From: Aurantiacibacter sp. MUD11
GTDB taxonomy: Bacteria > Pseudomonadota > Alphaproteobacteria > Sphingomonadales > Sphingomonadaceae
Direction: 5' to 3'
Assembly (NCBI RefSeq): GCF_026967575.1
Contig: NZ_CP114054.1
Coordinates: 1,736,001-1,800,000, forward strand
DNA: 64,000 bases
The position numbers were made by a program, and so were the translations under genes. The number at the start of each line of letters is the position of its first letter. Positions within the stretch are counted from its first letter, which is position 1. Positions 34,612 through 45,134 of the stretch are shown here, piece after piece. Under the pieces are notes generated by a model. The model made no database searches. It saw only the letters and a program-made list of their open reading frames with translations, and had not been told where the DNA came from.

Positions 34612-35108
34612 TTAGGTCCTATCGGCCCACCAATTATCTATTTCACCGGGCCTCACCGGCAGAGTATGCCGAGGCGATAGGAGGTTGGTGCAGGTCGGAT
34701 AGACGCAGTTACGAAAAAGGCACGCCGCCAATGTTTTGATTGAAGACCTCCAGGTGACCGGTTCCGTTCCCACCGGTGGAGGACATGTTGAGTTCCACGT
34801 TACCTTTCTAGTCAGCGCATAGTTCGCCGCCGCGAGGCAGCCATCATGCCAGCGAGAACCAAGTCTCGACTTGGGGAATTGCCTTTTCCCCAGGGGGTGG
34901 ATCGCATCTACTCCGTTGACGATTAGCAGCTTAACAATCGGCAAGCCTATTACCGCTTTGAAGACTACGGCAAAGCATGGAGCTATTCGGGCGCACGAGT
35001 CCTTGGCCAACAAACATGAAGATACGGTCGACACATAGCGCAGCTCACGCCACGGCACGAGAGGCCCTCCGTCCAGCTCGGCCCTCCCCGCCTGGCCAAC
35101 AATGCTGC
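34612..35108 (-). other. Interval with doubtful open frame between glycosyltransferase and polymerase genes
   Basis: About 500 bases. One minus-strand open frame spans it completely (35,112 to 34,612, 166 codons) and its ATG overlaps the glycosyltransferase stop (ATGA). Its protein is rich in Cys and Trp, has poor codon bias and matches no family I know, so I do not call it a gene. A 29-codon frame at 34,709-34,798 with an AAAGG site four bases before a GTG has better codon bias but no known match. The interval may be a decayed gene. Confidence 0.4.
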
Positions 35109-35984
35109 TCATGGCTGCCTTGCCGCCTCATCGCGTTCCCAAACAATGACATTATTGCGACGCTTTACGAACTCGAGGCGTAGCCGAACCAATGCCTTAA
35201 TTCCTATGTAGAATGCCAGATCAAGCGGGCTTACTCCGTTGCGTAAGGCAAGTTGCAGATTGCGGACTGCGTTCGAACGAGTATGGTAAGGGCTGGGATG
35301 CAGCCTTATCATTTCTTGGTTTCCAAGCCTGCGCCGGGTTTCTACTCGGATCTGATCAATAGCGCGCCGTGGCGGCGTTACCACAAAGAACACTGGCTTT
35401 CCGGCAGCATCCTTTGAAACGTTTACCCGCTCTTCCGGCCTAAATCGCGTACGCACCCAAATGTCATCTCCCGTAATTTGCGGGAATGCACCTATACGTT
35501 CATGCGCCTCTCGGGAAATTCCATAGCAACCTGAGCCAACCAACTTTTCAGTAACATAAGGCTGAGTTTGCCAAACGCGATAGTAAGATTTGATAGGATA
35601 ACTGGATCTTGACAAGTCAAGACTAAGAGAAGGTGAACCTGCCATTACTCCCTTCTGCCGCAGCGCATTAGCTAAGGACAACAAGCTATGATAATCGCAT
35701 TGGACATCGGCATCGAGATATATACGAGGAAAGTATTTCGCTACTTCGTTAGCAGCGTTCATTGCATATGGCTTCGATCCTTCAGCAAGGTCTAGAATGA
35801 GTGCACCGGGTGCTTTCGCCCGAGCAACTTCGACCGTGCGGTCGGCGCAACCATTCGCAGCGACAATGAATTGCGTCGAATGACCTGCGGGGGCATCCTG
35901 TAACGCCTTGGTCAGACAGCGCCCTATGACTGCTTCTTCATTATGAGCCGGAATTATAACGGTGAATTGCGTCAAGTCCGTCAT
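35109..35984 (-). CDS. Glycosyltransferase family 2
   Basis: A 291-residue glycosyltransferase. FTVIIPAHNEEAVIGRCL opens the fold, FIVAANGCADRTVEVA binds the nucleotide, and IYLDADVQCD is the metal motif; TGDDIWVRTRF is the acceptor region. The type is close to dolichyl-mannose-synthase-like and ExoA-like enzymes with a hydrophobic stretch near the C-terminus (SPLDLAFYIGIKALV). It lies 24 bases after the tyrosine autokinase gene, same strand. Confidence 0.86.
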   Translation of the reverse strand: MTDLTQFTVIIPAHNEEAVIGRCLTKALQDAPAGHSTQFIVAANGCADRTVEVARAKAPGALILDLAEGSKPYAMNAANEVAKYFPRIYLDADVQCDYHSLLSLANALRQKGVMAGSPSLSLDLSRSSYPIKSYYRVWQTQPYVTEKLVGSGCYGISREAHERIGAFPQITGDDIWVRTRFRPEERVNVSKDAAGKPVFFVVTPPRRAIDQIRVETRRRLGNQEMIRLHPSPYHTRSNAVRNLQLALRNGVSPLDLAFYIGIKALVRLRLEFVKRRNNVIVWERDEAARQP

Positions 35985-36008
35985 GAGGTCATCAATCGGC
36001 CAGCCTTC

Positions 36009-38231
36009 TCAAGCGGTTTTACCCTCGTTGCCATACTGGTAATATGCATAATTGTAATAATACGACTGACCGTCTTCCAGCGCACGATACTTGGTCAAGA
36101 TGGCTCCGACAGGGTGGCCGCCGCTACCACGCAACCGTTTGATACCTGCGCGGACCTGGCCGAAATGGACTTTATTCGCTTCAAGTACAAAGATGGTTCC
36201 ATCGACCAGCCCAGATAGCATTGGCGCATCGGCCAAGCCTAGCATTGGCGAAGAGTCAAAGATTACGAGCGAATATTCTTGCCGCGCCCTTTCGATAAAC
36301 TGTCGCAAACGTTCGGACGCGAAAATCTCAGTTGGGTTCGAAGGCGCCTCTCCGGCCAGCAGAATTTCGAGGTTTTCGTGGGTGCCTTTGACGACTGCGG
36401 CTTCGACATCAACTTGCTCCTGCAATACTTGCACGAGGCCGGCCTTGGAGCGTGGAGAGTTAGTCATCTTTGCCAGCGCCGGACGACGCAAGTCGGCATC
36501 GATCAGCAGCGTTCGGCGACCTAGGCGAGCAAACATCTCGGCAAGGATCAGCGCGGTGGTCGACTTGCCCTCAGCCGCCTGACTGCTAGTAAATTGTATC
36601 ACGTTTCGATCTTTCGCCAGCGAGAAATCGAGTGTCGAGCGGATCGAGGCATACGCCTCCATCAATGGACTGAAACGATCCAGCTCCTCCTCGCTCGCAC
36701 CATCGTACTCAGCGACAAAGGGTGTGTGACCCAACAGCGGCAGGCCGATTTTCTCTTCAGCACCTTCTGGAGAACGTACCTTGTCATCCAGCGTCTCACG
36801 TAGCAGAGCCAATCCCGCGGCAAGGGCTGCTCCGAGCGCTAATCCCAACATCAGATTGCGCGGCAGGCTAGGCGCAACAGGCGATGACGGAACGTTCGCG
36901 TAATCAAGCGGTATGAGCCTACCAGTTTCGACATTTGCAGCCGTGCTTACTTCGTTGAAACGATTGAGAAGCACCTGCAACTGATCACTTAAGGCCTGCA
37001 CTTCACGCTCTAGAACGCCGTACTGAACTCGACTATCCTGTTCTTGGAGGGTGTCGCCGGTTACGGCATTCAATTCGCGACTCAATGCCTGCTCCTGGCT
37101 CAAGGCAACAAGATAGTCAGTGCGCGCCGCCGCCCTGATGTCGCCAGCACTCCGTTCGATCTGCGCATCCAGCTCGGCGATCTGGGCGATCAGGTCGCGC
37201 ACTTGTGGATGTCCTTCGAGATATCGCTGGCGCAGTTCTGCTAACCTTGCCTGCTGAGCCGTACGGTCAGCGATCAGTCGCTGCAGCAGCGAACTTTCTA
37301 AGACTTCGGGAAGTTCCGAACTCGGCACATCCTGCACCGTGCGCCAGCGCTGCTCGGCAGCGATCCTGGCTGCACGCGCTTCAGAAACGCGCGAGTTGAT
37401 GTTAGCTAGCCTGCTTGTAGTTAGTGTAGCTTGACTTTCACCCTCCTCGGCTCCCGCGGCCTGAATGATGATCCCGTTGTTCCGGGCGTAATTGTTGGCT
37501 GCAACCTCAGCGACTTGCAGCCGCTGGCGAACCTGTTCAATCTGGTCACGCAAGTAATCTTGTGCATACCTATTATTCTCGAGCGCTTCCCGCGACTCCG
37601 AAGTGGCGAATGCCGCCAGATAGGCATTCGCCACTTCTGCTGCGATTGCCGGGCTATCCGATCGGTAAGCAATCTCGATGATCCAATTTAGGTCTGGCAC
37701 CTCAGCGCTGACGTTATTCTGAAGGATTGCTGCAGCGCGGGCCTGCTTGGCTTCGCGCCAGGCCTCATCTGTCAAGTTCGGCGGTCGATCCTCGTCAATG
37801 TCGGCTCCGAGGAAGTCGTCGCGTTCGCCCAGGTTCAGGTCTTCCGCAACCTGGCTAGCTAGTCGGTGGCTTGTGATGATGCCGATATAGGTCGAAAGTT
37901 GATCACGCATTTGGCTCGAGCCGACCGCTTGGTCGAGGTTCTGCCCTTCGACAATGAAGGCGCCATAAGGATCAATGCGCACCGATGAACGCGCTTCGTA
38001 TACCGGAGTGGTCAGCAGGGTAATGACTAGCCCAGCAACCACCGCCGCACCGATCAGACCAGCGATCAGCCAACGCTGGCGAAAGAGGATACCACGGATA
38101 AAGCCGAAGGTGAGGAACTGAACCTCCGGCTGAGGTTCAATGCGTGCCAACTGGCCGTCCGGCATGTACTTGTCCAGCCATACGCCCTGCCCGTTATTGT
38201 TGGGAGAATTCATCATGGAGCGTCCGTTCAT
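36009..38231 (-). CDS. Polysaccharide co-polymerase and tyrosine autokinase (Wzc/ExoP type)
   Basis: A 740-residue inner-membrane protein controlling chain length and export. A Wzz domain with two membrane helices (about 50-75 and 460-480) surrounds a long periplasmic coiled coil. The cytoplasmic BY-kinase has FTSSQAAEGKSTTALILAE (Walker A) and LLIDADLRRPAL (Walker A'). The tail GQSYYYNYAYYQYGNEG is a Tyr cluster for autophosphorylation. No outer-membrane export protein or phosphatase gene is in the window. The ATG at 38231 is one of three close candidates (also 38216 and 38213). Confidence 0.93.
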   Translation of the reverse strand: MNGRSMMNSPNNNGQGVWLDKYMPDGQLARIEPQPEVQFLTFGFIRGILFRQRWLIAGLIGAAVVAGLVITLLTTPVYEARSSVRIDPYGAFIVEGQNLDQAVGSSQMRDQLSTYIGIITSHRLASQVAEDLNLGERDDFLGADIDEDRPPNLTDEAWREAKQARAAAILQNNVSAEVPDLNWIIEIAYRSDSPAIAAEVANAYLAAFATSESREALENNRYAQDYLRDQIEQVRQRLQVAEVAANNYARNNGIIIQAAGAEEGESQATLTTSRLANINSRVSEARAARIAAEQRWRTVQDVPSSELPEVLESSLLQRLIADRTAQQARLAELRQRYLEGHPQVRDLIAQIAELDAQIERSAGDIRAAARTDYLVALSQEQALSRELNAVTGDTLQEQDSRVQYGVLEREVQALSDQLQVLLNRFNEVSTAANVETGRLIPLDYANVPSSPVAPSLPRNLMLGLALGAALAAGLALLRETLDDKVRSPEGAEEKIGLPLLGHTPFVAEYDGASEEELDRFSPLMEAYASIRSTLDFSLAKDRNVIQFTSSQAAEGKSTTALILAEMFARLGRRTLLIDADLRRPALAKMTNSPRSKAGLVQVLQEQVDVEAAVVKGTHENLEILLAGEAPSNPTEIFASERLRQFIERARQEYSLVIFDSSPMLGLADAPMLSGLVDGTIFVLEANKVHFGQVRAGIKRLRGSGGHPVGAILTKYRALEDGQSYYYNYAYYQYGNEGKTA

Positions 38232-38487
38232 AGCTTAAGGCTGCACATCGTGATGGGAGGAGGAAACCGGGGATGTAAAGGTCCAAGTGCCGTTCAAAAT
38301 ACTGCAAGTCAGTCAGCCAATAAGCTGGCTTCTCTTCGATTGCATAACGCTTCAGATTGTGCGTTGCAACATGATTGAATATCAGCGTTCACAACGTTGA
38401 GAATATGCATAATCTTCATACTGGGCTCGCACTCGAACGGCGGCGCTCGCAATTATTCTGGCATGGAGACCGAGGCGACGGCATAAG
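38232..38487. promoter_or_regulatory. Divergent intergenic region upstream of the autokinase operon
   Basis: The 256 bases between the divergent autokinase and 196-residue membrane protein genes are AT-rich, with TTGCATAACGC and similar runs. They probably hold the promoter for the autokinase-glycosyltransferase-polymerase operon. No specific boxes are assigned. Confidence 0.35.
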
Positions 38488-39078
38488 ATGCCGTCATTCG
38501 AACAATCGGGAACCTTTGCCATGGCGTTCACCGCATCGCCGCTAAGCCTCGCAGGTGCGGCAATCTACGTGTTAGTAGCAATCACTACTGCTTTCGCTGC
38601 GCATTTCGCGGCAAGTCGCGAACAGCAAACTTGGCACATTCGCAGCTGGGCAGCTTTGACGCTCCTCTTCGTGCTGCTGATCGCCATGCGGCTGTTCGAT
38701 GCCGAGGGAGTATTGCGCGACAGCCTGCGTGAATATGCGCGGTGGCACGGCCTCTACGGCAGTAGGGGATCTATGCAGCGACCGATGGTGGCTGTTGTAA
38801 TCGTCATCGCTGCTCTGGCAGGCTGCTGGGGTTTCTGGCGGTTCGGGCGCACGCTGCGCGGGCGGCGCAATATCGCCGTCGGCCTGGCCTTGGCATGCGG
38901 CGCCTCAATGTTCGCCCTTGTAGGCCTGCGAGTCATCTCCCTGCACCTGGTGGACTCCTTGCTCTACGGCCCCTTGAAGCTGAACTGGCTTGGCGACGTC
39001 GGGCTGAGCTTCTTGGTGGCTGGAGCGGCCATCATCTACGTGAAGATCGTCAGCTCCTCTGGCCAAAATCTCCGCTAA
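38488..39078 (+). CDS. Four-helix membrane protein, unknown
   Basis: A 196-residue protein with four predicted membrane helices: about 20-42 (LSLAGAAIYVLVAITTAFAA), 53-68, 100-118 (VAVVIVIAALAGCWGFWRF) and 130-150, plus a weaker fifth near the C-terminus (VGLSFLVAGAAIIYVKIV). I know of no family match. It sits between the autokinase operon and the Alg14-Alg13-like transferase. A second start at ATG 38521 is possible. Confidence 0.7.
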   Translation: MPSFEQSGTFAMAFTASPLSLAGAAIYVLVAITTAFAAHFAASREQQTWHIRSWAALTLLFVLLIAMRLFDAEGVLRDSLREYARWHGLYGSRGSMQRPMVAVVIVIAALAGCWGFWRFGRTLRGRRNIAVGLALACGASMFALVGLRVISLHLVDSLLYGPLKLNWLGDVGLSFLVAGAAIIYVKIVSSSGQNLR

Positions 39079-39178
39079 AGCAATGTTGCGGGCAATCAAG
39101 TGACGCGACTATCACAGTGGCGGGGCGTCGTTGGCAATTCGCGCGCAACACCAAGCCGATGAGACTGGTCGAACAATC

Positions 39179-40228
39179 ATGAAGAGCCGTTCCGCGCGTC
39201 CGCTGCTTTGTCTCGCTGCATCGGGCGGTGGACACGTACGCCAGCTGCTCGACCTTGAGCCCCTCTGGCGGAACTTCGACTATTACTTCGTCACCGAGGA
39301 TACCGCCCTCGGCCAGTCGATTTCCAAGCAGCATCGCACCGAATTCGTCCCGCATTTCGCGCTTGGCCAAGCAAAGCTGGGGCAGCCGCTGAAGATGCTG
39401 CGCGAGGCAGGCCGCAGCATGTGGCAGTCGCTCTCCATCATTTGCCGGAACCGACCGGACTACGTGATCACCACCGGTGCGGGATCGCAGCTGTTCATCG
39501 CCTTCTGGGCAAGGCTGATAGGCGCCAAGATCATTCTCATCGACAGCTTCGCTCGCTTCGACAGCCCTAGCGCCTTCGCCCGGCTGGCGGGGCCGATCGC
39601 ACATCTCCGACTGTCGCAATCCGCCGCCAGCGCCCGCAATTGGGGAAATGCGCAGGCATTCGATCCATTGCGTTACCTTCCGGTGGAACGCCCAGCGAAA
39701 GATGACCTGGTCTTTGCTACTGTCGGTGCGACCTTACCCTTCCCGCGACTGGTGGACCTGGTGATCGAAGCCAAGAGAAGCGGGCGGATCTCCGAAAGGG
39801 TGATCCTCCAGGTCGGCGATGTCGAAGGCGAACTGCCTGCCGTCGGAGGGGTCGAGGTGGTCAGGTCACTGCCGTTCGACGAGGTCCAGCAGACGCTTGA
39901 ACGGGCCAGGATCGTCATCTGCCACGGCGGGACGGGTTCGATCCTTACAGCCTTGCGAGCAAGCTGCGCCGTCATCGTCATCCCCCGCCTCTTCGCTCAA
40001 GGGGAGCATTACGACGACCACCAGCTCGAGATCACTGGGAGCTTCGAGCAGCGCGGCCTGTTGCGCTCAGCGACCAACGGGGAGGAGCTGGCTGAGGCGC
40101 TCGAATGGGCCAGAGACTTTGAACCTCGCCCAGTCACGACGGACTATTCCGAAATGATCGAGGCACTGCGAGACTTCATCAAAAGCAACACGGTTGCTCC
40201 CCAGGAAGGTCTCGAAGGCCGAAGCTGA
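39179..40228 (+). CDS. Glycosyltransferase, Alg14-Alg13-like fusion (PssD/PssE type)
   Basis: A 349-residue protein combining two parts that are usually separate. The first ~165 residues resemble Alg14/PssD (LLCLAASGGGHVRQLLDL, DYVITTGAGSQLFIAF); the rest resembles Alg13/PssE (FATVGATLPFPRLVDLV, VICHGGTGSILTAL). In rhizobial and sphingan systems such pairs add glucuronic acid to the lipid-linked acceptor. ATG 39179 begins the conserved region. Confidence 0.82.
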   Translation: MKSRSARPLLCLAASGGGHVRQLLDLEPLWRNFDYYFVTEDTALGQSISKQHRTEFVPHFALGQAKLGQPLKMLREAGRSMWQSLSIICRNRPDYVITTGAGSQLFIAFWARLIGAKIILIDSFARFDSPSAFARLAGPIAHLRLSQSAASARNWGNAQAFDPLRYLPVERPAKDDLVFATVGATLPFPRLVDLVIEAKRSGRISERVILQVGDVEGELPAVGGVEVVRSLPFDEVQQTLERARIVICHGGTGSILTALRASCAVIVIPRLFAQGEHYDDHQLEITGSFEQRGLLRSATNGEELAEALEWARDFEPRPVTTDYSEMIEALRDFIKSNTVAPQEGLEGRS

Positions 40229-40375
40229 AGCCAAGGTTGGACGAGACAATACGAGACCCAAGGTATTGCCAAGGTCGGACCTACGCTTCCTTGTTGCATC
40301 GCTTGCCACGAGCAAGGCCACGTGTTTAGGCGGTCATGCCAGAAGAAACAGCACTCCGAGGGAAGATCACGAATA

Positions 40376-41437
40376 ATGCCAAAAACCGCCCTCATCACCG
40401 GCGTCACTGGACAGGACGGTGCCTACCTGGCCCACCTGCTTCTCGAAAAAGGCTATGAAGTCCACGGCGTGAAGCGACGCTCTTCCAGCTTCAACACCGG
40501 CAGGATCGAGGACATTTACCAGGACCCCCATGTCGACAACCGGATGTTCCACCTTCACTATGGCGACCTGACCGACAGCACCAACCTGATCCGCATTATC
40601 CAGGAGGTGCAGCCTGACGAGATCTATAATCTTGCGGCGCAAAGCCACGTCGCGGTGAGTTTCGAGACGCCCGAATATACCGCAAATGCCGACGCCGTCG
40701 GTGCCCTGAGGCTGCTCGAAGCCATCCGCATCTTAGGCCTCGAAAAGAAGACACGCTTCTACCAGGCGTCGACCTCAGAGCTATACGGACTGGTCCAGGA
40801 AGTTCCTCAGAGAGAGACGACTCCCTTCTATCCTCGCAGCCCCTATGCCGCTGCAAAGCTTTATGCCTACTGGATCACGGTGAACTACCGAGAAGCCTAT
40901 GGCATTCACGCCAGCAACGGCATCCTCTTCAACCACGAAAGCCCTCTGCGAGGCGAGACCTTCGTCACCCGCAAGATCACCCGCGCCGCCGCTGCCATTG
41001 CTCTTGGCCGTCAGGAAAAGCTCTACCTCGGCAATCTCGATGCACAGCGCGACTGGGGCCATGCCAAGGAATATGTCCGCGGCATGTGGATGATGATGCA
41101 GCAAGACGAGCCTGACGACTACGTCCTCGCCACCGGCGAGACGACCTATGTTCGCGATTTCGTCCTGTGGGCCTTCGAGGATGCCGGTATCCCCATCGAG
41201 TTTCGCGGCGAGGGCGTAGAAGAAAAGGGTTACGCCCTGAGCGACGGTCGCTGCCTGGTCGAGGTGGACCCGCGCTATTTCCGTCCGACCGAAGTCGACC
41301 TCCTGATCGGCGATCCAGGCAAGGCTCACCAGAAGCTCGGCTGGCGGCACGAGACCAGCGTGCGCGAGCTGGCTCGCGAAATGGTCGAGGCGGACCTCAA
41401 GGTCATGCGCGACGAGCCGATCCCAGGTTCTGAATGA
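40376..41437 (+). CDS. gmd: GDP-mannose 4,6-dehydratase
   Basis: A 353-residue NADP-dependent enzyme, first step from GDP-mannose to GDP-L-fucose. [18 protein letters not shown] binds the cofactor; [19 protein letters not shown] and [20 protein letters not shown] are the family blocks, with the Tyr-Lys pair. ATG 40376 is chosen from the start of the conserved fold. It overlaps fcl by four bases (ATGA). Confidence 0.95.
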   Translation: MPKTALITGVTGQDGAYLAHLLLEKGYEVHGVKRRSSSFNTGRIEDIYQDPHVDNRMFHLHYGDLTDSTNLIRIIQEVQPDEIYNLAAQSHVAVSFETPEYTANADAVGALRLLEAIRILGLEKKTRFYQASTSELYGLVQEVPQRETTPFYPRSPYAAAKLYAYWITVNYREAYGIHASNGILFNHESPLRGETFVTRKITRAAAAIALGRQEKLYLGNLDAQRDWGHAKEYVRGMWMMMQQDEPDDYVLATGETTYVRDFVLWAFEDAGIPIEFRGEGVEEKGYALSDGRCLVEVDPRYFRPTEVDLLIGDPGKAHQKLGWRHETSVRELAREMVEADLKVMRDEPIPGSE

Positions 41438-42375
41438 TGTCCTACGACCTAGCCGGCAAGCGCGTCTATGTCGCCGGGCACAAGGGCATGGTCGGCTCGG
41501 CCCTGGTCCGGCGGCTGGAGCGCGAGAACTGCGAAATCCTGACCTCCGATCGCTCGGTCGACCTTCGCGAACAGGCCGCCGTGCGAGAATGGTATGCCGA
41601 CAATCGTCCCGACGGCGTGATCGTGGCGGCAGCCAAGGTTGGCGGCATCCTGGCAAACGACACCTATCCTGCCGATTTCCTCTACGACAACCTCATGATC
41701 GAGGCGAACCTCATCGAGGCTGCCTATCGCAACGACGTCGAGAAGCTGCTCTTCCTCGGCTCCTCCTGCATCTACCCGAAGATGGCTCCGCAGCCGATCC
41801 CTGAGGAGGCTCTCCTGACAGGACCTCTTGAGCCGACCAATGAATGGTATGCGATCGCAAAGATCGCAGGCATCAAGCTTTGCCAAGCCTACCGTCGCCA
41901 GCACGGCTGCGACTACATCAGTGCCATGCCGACCAACCTCTATGGCCCTGGTGACAACTTCGATCTCAAAAACAGCCACGTCCTTCCTGCCCTGATCCGA
42001 AAGGCGCACGAGGCGAAGGAAGCAGGCTCCGACAGCATCGAGATCTGGGGCACGGGTACGCCGCGCCGCGAATTCCTGCATGTCGACGACCTGGCAGACG
42101 GGTGCGTTTTTCTGCTTCGCAACTACTCCGGGGACGAGCACATCAACCTTGGATCAGGCAAAGACATTCCGATCATCGAGCTGGCCGAAATGGTCTGTCA
42201 GGTGGTTGGCTTCGAAGGTACGATCAGCAAGGACACTTCCAAGCCTGACGGAACGCCGCGCAAGCTGATGAGCGGCGACAAGATCGCAGCCATGGGCTGG
42301 GCTCCGAAGATCGCATTGCGTGACGGCATCGCAGATGCCTACCGCTCCTTCCTTGCCGGAGAAGGAAAGGCCTAG
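41434..42375 (+). CDS. fcl: GDP-L-fucose synthase
   Basis: A 313-residue epimerase-reductase that turns the gmd product into GDP-L-fucose. [18 protein letters not shown] binds [24 protein letters not shown] carries active-site Ser and Cys, and [15 protein letters not shown] the Tyr and Lys. Fucose or a related 6-deoxysugar is thus a likely component of the polysaccharide. It converges on the initiating transferase gene six bases away. Confidence 0.95.
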   Translation: MMSYDLAGKRVYVAGHKGMVGSALVRRLERENCEILTSDRSVDLREQAAVREWYADNRPDGVIVAAAKVGGILANDTYPADFLYDNLMIEANLIEAAYRNDVEKLLFLGSSCIYPKMAPQPIPEEALLTGPLEPTNEWYAIAKIAGIKLCQAYRRQHGCDYISAMPTNLYGPGDNFDLKNSHVLPALIRKAHEAKEAGSDSIEIWGTGTPRREFLHVDDLADGCVFLLRNYSGDEHINLGSGKDIPIIELAEMVCQVVGFEGTISKDTSKPDGTPRKLMSGDKIAAMGWAPKIALRDGIADAYRSFLAGEGKA

Positions 42376-42381
42376 GATAGG

Positions 42382-43848
42382 TCAGAAGGCTCTTTCGTGG
42401 ACGAGCACCGTCGCGGTGGCGAAGAGGATCTTGATGTCGAGCCACATGCTCCAGTCTCGCCCATATTCCAGATCCGCCATCAGGCGTTTGGCGAGGTCAG
42501 CCTCATTCTCGGTCGCACCCCTGTATCCTCGAACTTGAGCCAGACCAGTGATGCCAGGTCGTAGGCCATGTCGCTGCCAATACTTTCGGTCGACCTCCCA
42601 GAAGAGCCTGTTGCCGGCCTTCGAACCGATCGCATGAGGCCTTGGTCCAACGAGGCTCATGTCGCCCTTCAGGACGTTAAATAGTTGCGGCAATTCATCG
42701 ATGCTGGTGCGGCGGATGAAGCGACCAACCATGGTGATACGATCATCGTCCTTGCTGGCAGAGCGGTCGCCATTGGCATCAGCCTGCCGCATCGAACGAA
42801 ACTTGTAGATGTCGAAGAACTGGTTTCCGCGACCCATCCTTCTTTGCTTGAAGATGACTGGCCCGCGATCCTCCAGCTTTATGGCCAGAGCCACCACCAG
42901 CATCACGGGGCTTAGCAACAACAAGGCAATTGACGTTAGGGCAAGGTCAAATAGGCGTTTGGAGGCGCGTGCCCGAATGCCGAGGTGACCGACTGATACC
43001 GTCAGAGAAGAGATGTTGACGTCATCGTGGTGGACGACGCCCAAGGCACCAAGGTCACGGACATTCTGGTCTACGACCTCACCCTGGAGCCCGGAACCCT
43101 TCAGAACCTCTGACCATGCAAGGCGATGCTCTCGACTTGAGCTGATCAGAACCCTGTCCATGTTGCGAAGATATTTCGCCAGACGGTCGAGGGCATCTGG
43201 GTCATCAATGTCGGGCCTCAAGCCGTGCACTTCGGCGTCGACGTGGTAGGAGTGCGGCAAATGAAACCTCGGGCCGCCTGCATGTATAACAAGATTGTTG
43301 ACGGCGTTCGGACCCCAAAGGCCCGTGAGCCATCTGGTAAATGCTGCACGAAAAGCCGTCAGGACGACGAAGCTGACAAGCGCACCCGCCACAAAGATCA
43401 CCCTCGAGAAATCGGCATTCATTTTCGCGAAGAACAGCAGGAAATTCAGCAATGCCGACGATATCAATATCGAAATCACCACCTTGGTAGAGGCGTGGCG
43501 CCAATCCGTCAGGCTCTTGAGGGAATATGAGCCATTGTAGGCGGCAATCGTGATGTAGATAGGAAGAAAGAGGAGGCCAGGCTGGTAAGATGCCAAAAGC
43601 CCAACCGTCCCCATGTAGATCTTAGAGACGATGCCGAAGCTGGCTGTGATTGCCAGCAAATCAAAAACCACCATCCCGAGGTAGGCCTGCAGCCGTTTCT
43701 TCTCGAGCGAATTGGCAAGGCCGTTTGAAGGAGGTGTTGGAAGTCGATATTCAGCAGGTCCGCCGCCAAACGAGGGGGCGACCTTTTGGCCAGCAGCCTT
43801 GTCGACTGCCGCCTCTTCTTCCTCATGAATGCCTGCAGGCTTCTGCAA
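42382..43848 (-). CDS. Undecaprenyl-phosphate sugar phosphotransferase (WcaJ-type, initiating)
   Basis: A 488-residue polyprenyl-phosphate hexose-1-phosphate transferase that starts the lipid-linked repeat. Four N-terminal membrane helices (about 45-150) and a CoA-binding-like middle part precede the bacterial sugar transferase domain: [48 protein letters not shown] and LVGPRPHA. The start is a TTG at 43848 behind AGGGAG six bases upstream; the open frame runs further but through unconserved sequence. Confidence 0.88.
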   Translation of the reverse strand: MQKPAGIHEEEEAAVDKAAGQKVAPSFGGGPAEYRLPTPPSNGLANSLEKKRLQAYLGMVVFDLLAITASFGIVSKIYMGTVGLLASYQPGLLFLPIYITIAAYNGSYSLKSLTDWRHASTKVVISILISSALLNFLLFFAKMNADFSRVIFVAGALVSFVVLTAFRAAFTRWLTGLWGPNAVNNLVIHAGGPRFHLPHSYHVDAEVHGLRPDIDDPDALDRLAKYLRNMDRVLISSSREHRLAWSEVLKGSGLQGEVVDQNVRDLGALGVVHHDDVNISSLTVSVGHLGIRARASKRLFDLALTSIALLLLSPVMLVVALAIKLEDRGPVIFKQRRMGRGNQFFDIYKFRSMRQADANGDRSASKDDDRITMVGRFIRRTSIDELPQLFNVLKGDMSLVGPRPHAIGSKAGNRLFWEVDRKYWQRHGLRPGITGLAQVRGYRGATENEADLAKRLMADLEYGRDWSMWLDIKILFATATVLVHERAF

Positions 43849-44099
43849 ACGCCACTCCCTGCCGAATGCTACAAATAAACGGCGAGGCTTCCCTACCAAC
43901 AATCCACATCTAGCGCACCAAGTAATTGTTGCCAAACAAAAATGTCGTTTTCGTACAATTTGACACAATTGGCATCTCGGTTTGCCAAGGTTCGCTGTGA
44001 CACCTTGATGATGCGACTGCGTCACGGCCAAAGTGCCACTTCGTTGAGGCAATGGCCTTTCGCGAAGTACCAAGAAACAATGCTGTTGAGGTTGCCGAA

Positions 44100-45134
44100 C
44101 TAGCGTCGGACAGCAGCGTAGCGGGCAATCTGCGCCAGTTCCTGCGCCAGGATCAGCTCTGCCATCTGGCTGTTCGCCAATAGCGAGCGATGCAGGTCGG
44201 CCAGGCGCGGAACGAGGCGTTCCAGCTTACCGCCGCTCCAGCGCTGCAGCTGGTCGCCCACGTCGCGGTGGTCCTTCCAGAACACGCCATTGGCCTTGAG
44301 GAAACTCTGCATGTCGTCACCCGGCCGCAGCTTGGCGGAAAGCGTCGCGAGCTGAGCCGCGCGCCGCTCCATCGCCAGCGCCACGCCGACGGGGTTGAGC
44401 GAAACCTCGTGCAGCCGGCGCAGTTCGGCGGGCAGCTTGCGTACTTCGCCTCCCAGCGCGGCATTCACCAGCGGCATGAAGCCGTCTTCCTCGGTCGATG
44501 CGCCGATGACGTCGAAGTCCTCCGGCCCGGCCGCCTTGGGCGATTGCGGCGAGGCATCGAGATAGAGCGCCAGCTTGTCGACCTCGCTCTGCGCCAGCCG
44601 CACGTCGAGCCCGGCCGCCTGCGCAATGCGTTCCGCCAGGTTGCCGCCCAGTCGCAGGCCCGCCGCATCGGCCATGGCGCGCACGTCGGCGGTGACCGAG
44701 CGCAGGTCCGGCGGATAGAACACCGCCACCAGCGCATCGCCGCGCTTGATCAGCAGCTTGGCGCTGCGCGACTTGTCGGTGGCGGAAGTGGCGACGATGA
44801 AGATCGGCCATGCCTCGTCCGCCTCGCCGCGGTCGGCCAGATCGCAATAGGTCTTCAGCGCATCGTGCGCTTCCTCACCGGTCACCCTCACGAACAGGTG
44901 CCGCGCATCGCCGAACAGCGAGGTGGAGCGCGCCTCGTCCACCAGCCGCACGGGATCGCTCTTGAGGTCCTGCCCGGTCAGCTCCACGCGTTCGCCCGCA
45001 TCGGGCAGCGTCGCGATCAGTTTCATGGCGGCGGCCGATGCCCCGGCCTCGTCGGCACCGCAGAAGAAGCAGATGCGCAGCTTGCCCGCCGCCTTCTGCG
45101 CGGCTTGCGCGTAGTCGCGCTGGGTGGCCTTCAC
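44100..45134 (-). CDS. holA: DNA polymerase III subunit delta
   Basis: A 344-residue clamp-loader subunit that opens the beta sliding clamp. RICFFCGADEAGASAAAMKL starts the AAA-like region, and IFIVATSATDKSRSAKLL, VRAMADAAGLRLGGNLAERI and LYLDASPQ follow in the expected order. The GTG at 45134 overlaps the lptE stop. leuS-lptE-holA is a common alphaproteobacterial operon order. Confidence 0.9.
   Translation of the reverse strand: MKATQRDYAQAAQKAAGKLRICFFCGADEAGASAAAMKLIATLPDAGERVELTGQDLKSDPVRLVDEARSTSLFGDARHLFVRVTGEEAHDALKTYCDLADRGEADEAWPIFIVATSATDKSRSAKLLIKRGDALVAVFYPPDLRSVTADVRAMADAAGLRLGGNLAERIAQAAGLDVRLAQSEVDKLALYLDASPQSPKAAGPEDFDVIGASTEEDGFMPLVNAALGGEVRKLPAELRRLHEVSLNPVGVALAMERRAAQLATLSAKLRPGDDMQSFLKANGVFWKDHRDVGDQLQRWSGGKLERLVPRLADLHRSLLANSQMAELILAQELAQIARYAAVRR

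Noticed and set aside
34612..35112. 166-codon minus-strand frame as a gene
   Set aside because: Its Cys- and Trp-rich sequence, weak codon bias and lack of any known motif make it unlike a real protein despite the ATGA overlap; listed as a doubtful interval instead.
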